Positions 1 to 11,523 of a stretch of 64,000 nt of DNA are shown here, piece after piece; within the stretch, counting starts at the first letter, position 1; the number at the start of each line of letters is the position of its first letter. The position numbers and the translations under genes were made by a program. A model generated the notes under the pieces. The model saw nothing but the letters and a program-made list of their open reading frames with translations. It had not been told where the DNA came from and ran no database searches. The stretch is taken from positions 59,520,001 through 59,584,000 of the forward strand of contig NW_026947489.1 in NCBI RefSeq assembly GCF_034190915.1. The letters run 5' to 3'. This DNA comes from Cavia porcellus (taxonomy: Eukaryota > Chordata > Mammalia > Rodentia > Caviidae).

Positions 1-270
1 CATGGGGTCAACATTCAAATACTATCTGGACTACTCCACTGCTGTGGCCCTCAGGAGTCCTCTGCCCACTCAGGGGCCAGAAATAGTTGAATCAGGGGTA
101 AAAGGTATAGAATGAATCAAATCTGCCCTCACACTGGGCACCAGTCTTGCATTCCCATGTTAAAGACTTCAGGGTATCTGAGTGGGTCTGGCTGCAAGGG
201 TCCTGTGCTCTCCCTAAGTTGTACATCTTCTGGAGGGGCAGTTTGAGAATCAGGGTAGACCTTGCTGATG

Positions 271-424
271 CAGTGGTGCCTCAGTTCACGAACTTAATTA
301 ATTCCGCAGTTCTGGAAAAGATGACCACAGTCCTCTTCATCCAGTTTGCGGTTCACAAACGAAAGCAAAATTTGCAAACAGAATTGTTTACAAACGGAAG
401 TATTTGTGAACTGAGGTATTACTG
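271..424. mobile_element. Short DNA transposon relic (MITE) with terminal inverted repeats, Tigger/Tc1-like
   Basis: The left end reads CAGTGGTGCCTCAGTTCACG. The right end, read on the other strand, is CAGTAATACCTCAGTTCACA, so the two ends match over about 20 bp with few differences. TA directly follows the right end (425-426), and TG sits at the left as a probable decayed TA. The interior is self-similar as well (ACGAACTTAATT.. and ..CAAACGGAAG). Size, ends and TA target fit a nonautonomous Tc1/mariner or pogo/Tigger element. The exact family is not identified. Confidence 0.72.
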
Positions 425-889
425 TATTTTGTGGTTCACAAATGGCTGGAATGGAATCATCTTTCTTTGTGTCTCCCTCCTTCTCTTACTGGAATGGAAA
501 TAGCTAAGGTGAACAGGAACACTGTAGCCATGTTGGTGGCTGGATGTCTTGAATGCTAAGCAGTTTGGGGACTTTTAGGTCTAAGTTCCCCCAATATTTG
601 CCAATCTCACACCTGATGCTTCTGCCCAGAGCTCCCTGGACCACAGCCCAGACTGTCTCTGGATCACAGTCCTCTCTTCCTTCCAGGCCACTACCAGTCC
701 CCCCTTTTCTGAATATTTTGAGCTCCTATAAAATCTCTTTGCAGTGACAACAAAGAACAAGGGTAGAATCATCATCTTGCAAGCAATCATGGTGGCTGGG
801 CTTCTCCATTCTGTGCTCTTGCTCCTGCCCTGGGTGCTGTTCATCCCTTCCCCATCAGTGAGAGAAGTCAGAGCACTTTCCCTGCCACA

Positions 890-1245
890 CAGCTAGGAGG
901 GGCAGAACTAGGTCTCTATAGTTTCAGTGTCACCAACCGTTGGTGATGGGAGGTGGTGAGACCTTTAGGAGTGGGGCCTTGGTGTGTGCTTAAAGAGGAA
1001 AGTAGGACCTAGCCTCTTCCTCTTCCCTTCTTTGCAAATTCCAATCATAAGGTGATGCATTTTGCTTCTGCCAGGACCACACTCCCTGCACCCCCACATA
1101 CACCCCAAAGGCCAAAGCCACAGGGTCTCTTCAGTCATGGACTGAAACCTCTGAAACCATGAACCAAGGCAAACTCTGTCTCTTGGTAAGCTGGGCATCT
1201 CAGATCTGTCACAGTAACAGAAATCTGACCCATTCTTCGTAAGCA
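890..1245 (+). mobile_element. MaLR-type LTR fragment
   Basis: Contains the GGAGGTGGTGAGACCTTTAG, CATGGACTGAAACCTCTGAA and TCACAGTAACAG blocks, in the order found in THE1/MST/MLT-like LTRs. The same blocks recur at 3.1-3.4, 8.1-8.4, 14.0-14.4 and 49.5-49.9 kb. The boundaries are approximate. Confidence 0.6.
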
Positions 1246-2936
1246 TCTAACTCACTCTGTTACCGGGCAGGGATCTTTTTCAGGTTCTGGATGTCTTAAA
1301 CAAAGAATTCAGCAGGACACCCAAGAGTAGCACCAGGATCAGTGACTAGCTTGAATGAGAATAAAACGAGATCTGCTCTACAGAGTGGATGGGGGACCAG
1401 GTCAGTGGGAAAGGCTCGTTGTACTGATGGGCTTGGAGTTGAGGGTTTTAAGCTTTAGAGTTCGGGTGGGATATAAGGGTCTAGTCTGTGGTGACTCATG
1501 TTTGCCTCAGCCTCTCCATGGAGAGATGGAGGTGGGATTTTTTTCACCTTTTATGGCCTCTGAGGACTGTCCTAGTGTCTAAATCCCAGAACAGGTCAGA
1601 GCTACATAATCAATATTATGATAATTTGGATTGGAGCTGGCTGAGGATTGCAGAAGACCACTGAGTGCATGTCAGGGACTTGCTGTTACCTGATTACCTT
1701 TCTCTGTTGGTATAGACCTGGGCATCCTGTTCCTGGGCTAATGTTTAACTCACACGGTGGGTCTGCTCCTGGACAGCAGATCCAAGGTGGGCACACCCTT
1801 TATCCTCAGCTGTTTCCCTAGTTACCAGATACCTCAGAGCTGACCTAGAAAGAGTACGCTCAGCCAGGCCAGCCCTCCTTTCTCTCTCAGACCTATTCCT
1901 TATCTATGTCCTGCCTCAGCTCTGCAAATGTCCTTTGTGAGGCTGAAGATTTACCCACAGATTTACCCAATTGTTGTTTATTGAACAGGAAGCACTAGGG
2001 GCTGTGCTTTACATACAAGGGGAATCCAGAAAAGATTGAGAAGGACCAGATCCATCCTGAGTCCCCCTCTCAGGCTCACAGATCAGCCCAAAATCCCAGT
2101 TCAGCCCAGTCTTATGCCTACAGCTGCCTCTGTGGCTTGTCTGCTCCAAGCCTGGCACCCGAAGATTACAGCAGAAATGTGGTGGTGTAAGGGGGGCTGC
2201 CAACACTCACACAGCCTCCTGAGGCCCTGAACGGCAGCCAGATGGAGTGAAGCTTTGTTTTCCCCACCAGATGTTATTTACTCTTGCTGTTTGACTTATT
2301 TTTGTGATAGCATCTGAGTCTCTTCCTAACACCTCTGGACACCAAATGCCTTCTTCCCTGCAGCTATGATCTGCAAAATCAGACAAATCTCTAGGGGCCA
2401 AATGAATGCACCTATGCAGAAATTGGGGGCTGGTAATTGCTAGGCTACTTAAACTAGTTTGACTTTGTGCTCAGTCTGACACTTTGCCGGGCCTTCCTGT
2501 AGGTCCATGCTAGGTGCTTGGCGTTGGTGAATTGGTAGCATAGTGATAGCCGTGGACCAGGAATGCATCCTCAGGACTCATTGCAGTTACTAGTTATGAT
2601 GTTACACTGGTTCATTGAAGAGATCTCTGTTACGTGACACTGCAGATCTGTCCTAGATGTGTCCTAGATGCATCCATGCAGCCTGCACAGCAGAGAATGA
2701 AGGACCGTGTTCCATGGTGAGAACCTGCCTCAGGCAAGGGACAGCAAAGTTAGCGACATTTTCTCTTGCAATCTCTCCCTTCCTTTCTTTTCCTTTCCTT
2801 TCATTTCTTATTCTGACTACCCTTACTTTCTCTCCTTCTCTACTCTGCCTTCCTTAATCCCTCCATCTGTCTTTCTTTGCTCTCTTCCTATCTTCCTATT
2901 GAGGTTTGTATCTAGATGTCCTCCCATACTGGTTGT

Positions 2937-3050
2937 TTTGCTTTGTTTTGTTTTCTTCTGTTTTGTTTTGTTTTGTTTGTACCAGGAATCAAACTCAAGA
3001 CTTTGCACTTGGTAGACAGGTACTGTGCCACGGAGCCACATCCTCAGCCA
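2937..3050 (-). repeat. ID SINE with (CAAAA)n tail
   Basis: The body at 2979-3050, read on the minus strand, is a tRNA-derived ID element with a box B-like GAGTTTGATTCCTGG. The T-rich run of TTTTG units at 2937-2979 is its A-rich 3' tail on the minus strand. The body is diverged. Confidence 0.75.
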
Positions 3051-3094
3051 CCAGTGGTTTAATTTACTGTATGTGACTGGGAACTAAGGTTGTG

Positions 3095-3365
3095 ATACTG
3101 GGATGAAAGATGGGAACAATGGAAGCCCTCTCCTGGGGGGGGGGCAAACAATAGGATTGCAGCCTAGGTGGGATAGAACAGAAAGGCAGGCTGCTGCTGC
3201 TTGCTGCTGGTGCCTTCTACCTGTCACAACACGAACTGTTTCTCTCGGTGAAGTCCCTCTACCATGGCACCCAGCCTTGGAGCCAGCTGACTATGGACTG
3301 AAACCTCAACAGAGTGTGAGGGGAGATAAGTTTTTCCTTCTTTAACTTGTGAAGGGCAGGTACTT
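3095..3365 (+). mobile_element. MaLR-type LTR fragment
   Basis: Shares CCTTGGAGCCAGCTGACTAT and GGACTGAAACCTCAACAG with the copy near 8.3 kb (same strand) and with the reverse of the copies near 14.1 and 49.6 kb. It ends where a minus-strand SINE begins at about 3366. Confidence 0.6.
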
Positions 3366-3515
3366 TGTACCAACACACTGGACATAAACCCAGGGATGCC
3401 CTAGCTCTGATCTCCATCCCTGGCCTTTTTTATTTTTTTATTTTAAGACAAGTCTCACTAAGTTATTCATGCAGGGTTCAAACTCTCCATTCTCCTGCCT
3501 TCCTCCTGCCTCTGC
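3366..3515 (-). repeat. B1-ID composite SINE, diverged
   Basis: An ID-like segment (GGATAAACCCAGGGATGCCC.. on this strand) is followed by a T-rich joint and a B1 segment (AGACAAGTCTCACTAAGTTA ... CCTGCCTCTG). This order is that of an antisense B1-ID composite. It abuts the MaLR LTR on its left. Confidence 0.65.
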
Positions 3516-5849
3516 CTTATGGAATGTTTTCCTTTCTAACTTTTTTCTCAATGACTTCACACATTGAAATAGTTTCAATAGGTTTACTGAATGGAAAGGA
3601 CCAATGTTCATCCTTAAACTAAATTGTTAGGTTTTAAAAACGAATGTTTGGTTGAGATCTCCTAATAAGTAAGGTTAAACAAAAAGCAAGAAGATTGAAA
3701 ATAAAATTAGAGCCTGGTAATTTACCAGTTCATAGGCATTAGAGACAGTCCCTGGAGACTCTCCTTAAGCTACTAAAAGTCTTTCTTTCTGATTGCTCAG
3801 ATCCCAAGACAGGTCTAAAAGAAATCATGAAATGCTTAAGAAATGAAGCAATGCAGTAAAAGCTAAAAGGTTTCCGTTTTTATTTGGACTCTTAACTAAG
3901 CTGTTTCCCTGTTTACTTCCCCTGATCTTCCCCTGTGAGGGCTTCAGATTTGTTCACAGTTTTCATCTCCTCCCTCTGTTTGATCAAAGCAAAACAGCAG
4001 TTTAAAATACCCAGAACCCATCACATCCCATTCCGATCCACCTGACATCATATTGACAGAGAGGGGAAAGGATGGGTCAGGAAAGCAGGTGTTACCTGAT
4101 TTTTATGAATGGTTTGAATTCTAGACCCACACCTTTAGCTGTGATCATTCACTGTTCCCTAGGAATGGAGGGGTTCCTGTGATTCAGAAAGGAGGATGTC
4201 ATTTGAAGTCCCCAAGCAAAAATTAGCAAGCTTTTTGCTGCTTTATCACCCTAAAAATCTTCTATTAGTGGATCTTCTCATAACTTCCTTTCTGGGACCG
4301 TCTCTTTGCATGGTTTTTGTCTAGCCCTAGTCACTTGAATATGCTATCATGGTGCCAAAGAAGACTAAGTCTTCCACTGACTGAGCTGCATAAAGCAGTG
4401 AATAAAATGCTTAGGGAACTTTGCCCTTGCACCATATTAATGAGATCTACTAGAGCCTGGACCTGAGCAGCTAGGTAACTTGGGATCCTCAAGATACACA
4501 GCACGTAGTTTGTACCTCACATAAGGCATATTCTAAACGGTTAACCAAAAAGGTCCTCCTTTATGAGCACTGCTTTGTTCCAGGAAGAATTTGGAGCTGT
4601 CAGTGCAGACATTGGGCAACAACATAAATTGCCAACAACCACAGTCAATGGTAAAACCTGATTCCTGTACCCCAGGTGTCCGTTGATTTAGCAGGAATTT
4701 CAGATAAATGGAAATCCCCAGGGCCTGGAAGACTCAAAGGAGGCTTCCTGCTCCTTGTGCCTCCACTGCTAGATCCCAAGACCTCACACTTTCCCATGTC
4801 TGCTCTCCCTCCTCCTTTCCCCAGTTCTGGAGAAACACTGCTCCAGCTCCCGTGCCCATGTCAGCCTGCTCATGGAGGCCTCAACTGACACAGGGGAAAG
4901 GATGTGTCTGCAAAGCTCAGTGCATCTACCCAAGGCTCACATCTGGGTCCCAGGCGATGTGAGCGCAGGTTTGTTGGGTCTAAGGCCTATGACATGACTT
5001 GACTTCCTGCTACAGGAGAAAGTCCCTTTACTCCACAGGAAAGCCTGGTTCTCCTTTCCCTTCTCCCTTGCATCTGAGCATTTTCACTGAATAGCAGCTG
5101 TAAAACCTCCCTCCAGGGATGAGACTGGTTTTCAACTAGCCAGGTCTATGATGAAACCCAACATAAGCAGATGGTCAGCTGCACCAAGCCTTAAACAAGG
5201 CCCAGCAGCCAGACTGGTTCAGAAGAGAGTGCTTTTTGGACAAGCAGTTTAGTGAAAGCTGTCTCCAGAGCTGAGAAGATTTGATAGAAAGTCAGTCTAA
5301 GACGTTGCTCAGCCAGCACCATGATCCCATCCATGACTGTGGCCGGAGCAGACATGAGATGGAACCCAGCCATCCTAAAGCTCACACTTGGCATAGTTTC
5401 ATATGACGTAAGAGGACAAATTACATGGTAGGAAAGGGCCAAACATGAGGACAGACTGATGGCATGAACCTATTTCTGGGGCCATGTCAGTGGTGCTATC
5501 TCTAAACACAGAACTGCTGCTCCCAATGGTCCAGCAACCCTGGGATCCTAGGCTAGTGCACCAGAAAGGTCCCCAGCTTCTTCAAATGGACATGAACAGT
5601 TGCCACTCTCAAACTGAAGTTCCATTTAAAGACATAGATGTTGGCAGATATCTACTTGGATTTATTTTGCTCTGGAAAGAGTCACCTTTGTCTCCATCTT
5701 TTTTGAATCAGCGTGCACTAGTTGTGCACAGTAGCTGGTTTCCTTGTAACACTTTCACACATGTGCATAGCACACCCTGACCATCGTCAGCCTCTTGCCT
5801 GTCTTGCAGCCTGGTCCTCCTCTTCCCTGGTATTCTTTATCCTGCTTTC

Positions 5850-6000
5850 AAGGTATCTTTCCCCCCTAGGTTCCACATATGAAATAAAATATGCAGTTTT
5901 TGTCTTTCAGAGTCTGGTTTATTTTGCTTAGCATAGCAGTCTATGTTTTGAATGCTGGAGAGATGCAATGGTTGTAGCATGGTAACAGCCTTTTTATATA
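5850..6000 (-). mobile_element. Old L1 3'-end fragment
   Basis: The TCCACATATGAAATAAAATA ... TGCAGTTTTTGTCTTTCAGA ... TTATTTTGCTTAGCAT series matches the antisense 3' region of older mammalian L1. The ends are not defined. Confidence 0.45.
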
Positions 6001-6089
6001 AATGAGAACACAACTGTGATATGCCCAGGATAGTTAACTTTACCAAATTGCTTGTATTTGACTGCCTTAACCTGTGTAATAAGTTCTAA

Positions 6090-6275
6090 CTCTTTGTGGC
6101 ACTAAGGATTGAACCCAAGCCTTTGTGCTGACCTAGACCCTGAGTTTTTAACATCAGCTAATTAGTTGATTTCTATTGCACATGGGCTCACTAAGTCACA
6201 CAGGCTGAGCCAGATTGCAGTCACCAGCCTCATGGCATGCTGGGATTGCAGGTGCCTCCCACCCTGCTGGCTGTG
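6090..6275 (-). repeat. B1-ID composite SINE, diverged
   Basis: Antisense ID (CTAAGGATTGAACCCAAGCC) is followed by antisense B1 (GGGCTCACTAAGTCACACAG, then GCATGCTGGGATTGCAGGTG). Its organisation matches the elements at 18.1, 24.0 and 54.8 kb. Confidence 0.7.
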
Positions 6276-6339
6276 AGTGCTGACTTTTAAGGGAATCCTG
6301 GATAAGCTATGCCAAGGCCTGCAGGGCTCTCAGACTTTC

Positions 6340-6690
6340 TGGGGTGAGGACTATGAAGGGTGGCGATAAGACAACACACAAAAGCTGGGGTCTGGTGGAG
6401 CCCTCTCTTCCAATGGGAAGAAAGGAAGTGATCCTAGCAGAGCATTTATTGATACATTCGCCAGGTTGACGTCACGTGACACCACTCTGCCTAGCAACCG
6501 GCTTGTGTAGTAGTCTAAGGGCTTGATGTCTCTGGATGGGCAACTTGTTGCTAGTGCTTGCCTTGGGTGCTCTTTCTTCTCCTGTGGGCCCCGCTCTAAC
6601 TCCACACTTGTGATCCATCTCCAGCTTTGGACGCTCCCCACAAGGGGTGCATACCTGGAACTACACGTTCCTAGGCCGGGCTGTGATTCC
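6340..6690 (-). mobile_element. Probable solo LTR of an endogenous retrovirus
   Basis: Read on the minus strand, the segment has an upstream region with an RFX-like box, an E-box and a CRE. An AATAAA signal follows near 6450, then a U5-like stretch ending near 6340-6370. This layout resembles rodent ERVK-type LTRs. No gag, pol or env sequence lies next to it, so it would be a solo LTR. The family and exact ends are not established, and it could be unrelated non-LTR sequence. Confidence 0.45.
6467..6498. promoter_or_regulatory. CRE / E-box / RFX-like site cluster
   Basis: A perfect palindromic CRE (TGACGTCA, 6467-6474) overlaps an E-box (CACGTG, 6473-6478). An X-box-like TGCCTAGCAAC follows at 6488-6498. 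Three recognisable core motifs within 32 bp resemble a compact enhancer/promoter module. It probably belongs to the minus-strand LTR around it. Confidence 0.6.
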
Positions 6691-6934
6691 TGAGCCTCTG
6701 ACTGGTGCAAGCTGAGGGCTTGGCTGTTTTTCCTCTGTGTAAGTAAGATGTGCCACTGGTCTGCACGGCAGACCGGGAGCCCCTCTGAGCCAGCCTGATC
6801 GCTGCGTTCTCAGTTTTATTTTGGTTCCTGTTAGCATTACAGCATGACGACATTTCTCACGGAGAATGGCACATGTGCGTCTTTCTACCCTGTCCTCCCC
6901 ACTCCATCGTCCTCCCATGTGGGAAAAATACCAT

Positions 6935-7150
6935 TTCCCAATTTCCTGTTATCTCTCTTTTGTTGTGCTCTTTATGTTTTGGATTTATCATTTGTGTGTC
7001 TGATTTACTTCACTTACCATTATGATCCCAAGATCCACCCATTTTCCTGCAAATGACTCGTTTATCTTTCTTTCTTCATGTAGATATCACATTTTCTTTA
7101 TCTGTTGATGGATCTGTTGATGGATATATAGACCACTTCCAAGATCTAAT
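6935..7150 (-). mobile_element. Old L1 3'-end fragment
   Basis: TGATTTACTTCACTTACCAT, CATTTTCCTGCAAATGACTC and TATCACATTTTCTTTATCTG are the antisense landmarks of an old L1 3' region. It covers the same part of L1 as the 5.85-6.0 kb piece, so the two are separate insertions rather than halves of one. Confidence 0.5.
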
Positions 7151-8129
7151 AATAATAGCAATTCTGTTGGGCCCATTATCTCCCTTCTAAATTCTTCCCA
7201 CTCTTTTCCTTAGATGCTGAGGGTGAGTATGAGGGCCAGCAGAGTGTCCATGTACAGGGATTCATGAGTCACTTTCCATAGCCAGGTCATCCGTAGGGCA
7301 TGTGAGGGACTGGAGCAGCCATGCAAATCACTCCTGTGTCATCCTGAGAATATGACAGAACACAAGCCCTGCATACAGACACCTAGGTATGCTCCTGGTA
7401 AAGGGGGCTCAGGTAAAGGATGCCACAGGGCATTTGCACAGGAGACATAACAAGGAGTCAGGAGCTGCCCCATGCTCTTAGGCCTCACTGGACAGTGGGA
7501 GTACAATGCTCATAACACAGGCTTGCAATGGACAATGTATGTTGCATAGCACAGTCCTAAATTTTCATGCAGAAAAATCTCTAAAGACTTGGAGATCTCA
7601 CAAAGATTATGTATCTTAATTTTTAATGAGATTTCCAGGATCTGTTTTTAAGATTTGTTTTTCTGTGGACTAAGTACTAGTGAATTTATCCCAGGAAAAA
7701 TACAAAGGCAGGTGAGCCTATGAAGTGCACTCAGTGTTATCCTTTTTTCTCAGACTCCAAGTCTGCAAATCTCCTCTCTAAAAGGAATGAATTAATTTTT
7801 CAAAAGCAGGAGGAAGACATTAGGAACATTAAAGATGTAAGGATTCACTTAATATAATTAGCTTGACCCAGAGATTCTGGGGTTTTGCCAAGGATCATGT
7901 GTTTATCCCAGCGTTTTTCCAGGAGGGTGATTCTTCTCCAGTCCGTGTCCCCTGTTACGGCTGTGTCTAGATAGCCCCCCAAAGCTCCATGAGGTCACAG
8001 GAAGGGGGTTTTTAGACATAGCAGAGCTAGAGTGTGTGATGCTGGGATCGAGGCTGTGTGATTTCTGAGTCACTCTTCTGGTTGGCTTGGCACAGTTCTG
8101 TGTAGGATGAAGGGTGCCCCACCTCGGGT

Positions 8130-8418
8130 GTGAGCGCTACCTACCCTGGGTCAGGTAAACTAGGTATAATACGAGGACCAGAAAGAGGCTTGTTGCTCTT
8201 TGCTTGCACTTGTTCCCTCACTACTTCACTCTTTTGCTGCCTTCCTACCCTCTTCCCACCACTGACTATTTCTCCTCTGTGGTGCCCCTCCATGCTGCCC
8301 TGCCTTGGAGCCAGCCAACGGTGAACTGAAACCTCTACAAACTGTGAGCTCAATAAACCTTTCCTCCTTTAGTTTTTGGTGTTGGGCATTTTGTCTCAGC
8401 AAGAAGAAAAGTAACCAA
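8130..8418 (+). mobile_element. MaLR-type LTR
   Basis: The CTGCCTTGGAGCCAGCCAAC, GTGAACTGAAACCTCTACAA and TCAATAAACCTTTCCTCCTT (polyadenylation signal) blocks are followed by GGCATTTTGTCTCAGCAAGA and AGTAAC. This is the 3' half of a THE1/MST-like LTR in forward orientation. Confidence 0.7.
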
Positions 8419-8521
8419 AAGCAGTGAGGAGAATGTACCCGTTATTAAGCCCACACAGGACAGAGTCCTCCACTATGCTGTTGGCTTATGAGGCCACAGC
8501 TTTAGCCAAAGCAAAAGTACA

Positions 8522-8722
8522 GCTATGAGGTGCATTCCTGAGCCCAACTACTCAGGAGGCAAATACAGGAGGATTGCAAGTTCAGTACCAGCCTGAGCAA
8601 CTTCGTCAGACCCTCTCTTCAAGAAAAAGGGCTGGGCATGGAGCCCAGTGGGAGAACACTTGTCTCCCACAAGACTTGCACAGGCTCTGGGTTCTGTCCT
8701 CAGTGCCAGAAAAAAGAACGGA
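8522..8722 (+). repeat. B1-ID composite SINE
   Basis: A diverged B1 half (CAACTACTCAGGAGGCAAAT, ACAGGAGGATTGCAAGTTCA) continues through AAGAAAAAGG into an ID half (GGGCTGGGCATGGAGCCCAG ... GGTTCTGTCCTCAGTGCCAG). A direct B1 plus ID fusion is a lineage marker within rodents. Confidence 0.75.
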
Positions 8723-9164
8723 GTTCACAGTCTGTTTAGATCCGATCCATCAGTACTGCTCAAAAGCAAGACAGAACAGTGTAAAACTGTGCACTGGAAA
8801 ATAAGATAGAAGTTGGTTTTAATGGCACTTTGAAATAGAAATGTGTACCAACACCTATTTTCTCTAAATGCTGTTGTCAGTCGGCTGTCTGTGATTATAG
8901 CTGCTGACTTTTGGGTGTCTTTATTGTTTGGCCTGCGTTACATGCAGAGAACATAAAGAATACCCACTTCAGTCTCAACAGAAGTCATTCATGGAGCCCA
9001 CGATGGGGGAACTAGTACATGTCAGGAACCGCCTGGGAGCTTGTGGAGATCAGCCCTGTCCCAGAAAGCTCCTGTTGTACTCAAGGCCAATGAGATTCTC
9101 AAAGCCTGAGATAGCAGGAAACAATCTTCATGATGGTATCATCGAGCCACTTATTTGACTGACA

Positions 9165-10820
9165 AAACCATTACAGACACAAGGGGATCTCCCCATCCCA
9201 ACCACCTGCTAATTCCACCTCTTCCTTCTCCATGTCTTTGTTACTCTGAAATTGAGACTCAGGGAGCAAGTATAGCGCCATTCCCAAGAATACTACAGGG
9301 CTGAGTCTTTGCCCTCAGAAAAATAATCACAAAATTCACAGAATTGAAGGACAAAATCTGACAATCCCATAATTTTGCTCATTTTTCTTTTTAAAAAAGC
9401 TACATTTTCTGTTATGCAGCAGGGGGAGGGATACCTGGAAAGGGATTAAACAAGGTACCCACAGTATCTATTTCCAAGAAGTGAGACTAGGTGTGCTTCT
9501 TATTTTAAACCCTGTTAACCTCTAAGACAACCAGCCTCCCTCATCCATATGCCAGAAAGCAGTCAGTCATGGTGTCCGGTCACAAGAGGTCTCTCCCACC
9601 CAGAAGAAAGATGGAAAAGAAAGTATTTACTGTATCTCTGTTGTGGCAATGGATGAGGCCTTCTGTGGTCAGGGACAGGGGTGACAGATGAATGGGAGAG
9701 AATACTATCAGAGGACAGCGCCCACAGGACAGGGCTTAACTCCAGGGAGCCAGGGCTTAATTCCAGGGAGACAGCTGTGCTTGACATAACTCAGAGAAGG
9801 GCCCTCTGAGAACTCTGAGGTAAGGAGCTGAGAATGCAAAATAAGTCAATAGATAAACAGAGGCACATGAGCCAGTTTTGGCTGAAGGTAACAGGAATCC
9901 AAATAAATGGGTTCAGCAAAAGGGAAATTCATTTTCTTCACATAGACCTAAAGTCATCAAGAATGCCCATTGCCTCCCCTTAGCCTCTACCTAGCGAGTA
10001 GGGCTAGAGCTAGCAGCACCCATCACCCACACTGCAAAAACCAAAGTGCCTTCACATGTTCCCAGGTGTCTCCAGGACACTACTCACCATCCTGGTACTG
10101 CTATTGGCGCCAGCAGGTGGAGGGTAGGAGGCTGCTCAGCATCCCCCAGCACCCAGACAGGGAACCTTCACAGAGCCCCCTGGTCCAAATGCCCATGGTG
10201 CTGAAGTGGCAGCACCATGTTCTAAAAGCCACACATATCCCAGCTAAGTAATGGGCACAAAGCAACTCTGAGCAGTTCCAGTGAAATGTTCTGCAAGCAT
10301 GGTGATGTTTGCTGCTGTGTGGATACACCCCAAATGCCACCCTGAATACCTCAAAACAGTTACAACAAGAACTTTTAATGTGCATTTTATTTAAGGAGTA
10401 CAGTGTGACCCTCTTGGCACCATCCCTATAGAAAGGAACTGTGGGAGATAAAGCTTCCGAGTTGATTTTGAGGCCAAATTACATGATCTTCTGTAGCCAT
10501 AGCTCTATTTTGTAGTTCAAAGGAAAGCACCCTAAGATGTTTTTGTCCAGTGGAAAGTTGTCCATCATTGTCACTGCCCTAACAACAGGCTGCATACACA
10601 GACAGGAAGAAAAAAAAAGGATAATGTACAGATTAAGTATGTCCCCAACCTTTGGGACGTTGTCATCCATCTGCTGAGGTCTCAGAGAGTCATTAAGCCT
10701 TAATGCTCAGTAGCAGCGGCTGGAACTTGTCTTGGAGGCCTCTGCTCGGGCTGATAGCAGCACAGTGCTGCATGCAATTCTGGACTCTGTCTTCTCCAGC
10801 AGGGGAAATGTGGAGAGGGA
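9165..10820. other. Intron stretch without recognised repeats
   Basis: No family was recognised except a short local duplication near 9733-9772, where a GGGCTTAAYTCCAGGGAG unit occurs twice. Part of 9870-9990 may be an old, unidentified repeat. A lone GGACAGCGCC (9713-9722) resembles half of an RE1/REST site. Confidence 0.4.
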
Positions 10821-10821
10821 C

Positions 10822-10869
10822 TGAAGGTGACCTGTCATGAAGGTGACCTGTCATGAAAGTGACCTGTCA
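10822..10869. repeat. 16-bp tandem triplication
   Basis: Three head-to-tail copies of TGAAGGTGACCTGTCA start at 10822, 10838 and 10854; the third has one G-to-A change. Each unit holds AGGTGACCT, an overlapping pair of nuclear-receptor-like half sites (TGACCT and its near-palindrome). Confidence 0.9.
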
Positions 10870-11510
10870 TGTAGCACTGCCTTCCATTTTGGCATCAAAG
10901 CCTCTTCACAAGAGACATAGCTCTTGTGTTCATCCTTGTGTTATTTATTTGACTATTGGACAAATACTCTTTAAACATTTTCTCCATGCCAGGGTAAGTG
11001 TCTCGTCAGGGAACGGCAAGGCTTGTGCTGAGAATTCAGGACAACAGGACTCCAGGCCAGGATCTGTGCTTCCTGGCTCAATGACTCTTGCTTCCCAATG
11101 ATCAGTGTTTGATGGTACTATGTCCCACGATTATGCTTTTCCTGTGAAATTATTTCCTGGGGTGCCTGGACTGGAAAATCTTTGTAGACACACACAGCCA
11201 CAGGCATTATAAATTCTGATTCCGGAAACCTGAGATGCTCAAGACAATGCTGAATAGCCAAGGCATGCATTTCATGAAAAAAATCCTACAACCGTGTAAA
11301 CTTTTTGGTAAAGAAACAAATGTCCAAGACATTTGATGGATGTGTACGTCTCCGAGGACTGAGATCAAAATGTACTGTTCTTGATTTATGGATAAACAAT
11401 ATAAACAATAAATGATCATTTTAGCTAAATTATCCCTGTTACTAACATTGATACATTCTACAATCTCTGTTATTTTTAGTTTTCTCTACTTGGAGCATTT
11501 TGTAAAACGG

Positions 11511-11523
11511 TGCCCTCTAGTGG
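11511..11523 (-). promoter_or_regulatory. Candidate CTCF-binding site
   Basis: On the minus strand the sequence reads CCACTAGAGGGCA, matching the CCASYAGRKGGCR core at every position, with the flank CACC after it. I see no B2 or other SINE around it that would explain the match. Confidence 0.6.

Noticed and set aside
9713..9722. GGACAGCGCC, the right half of an RE1/REST site
   Set aside because: The matching left half (TTCAGCACC) is not found at the canonical or expanded spacing, so only a half site is present.
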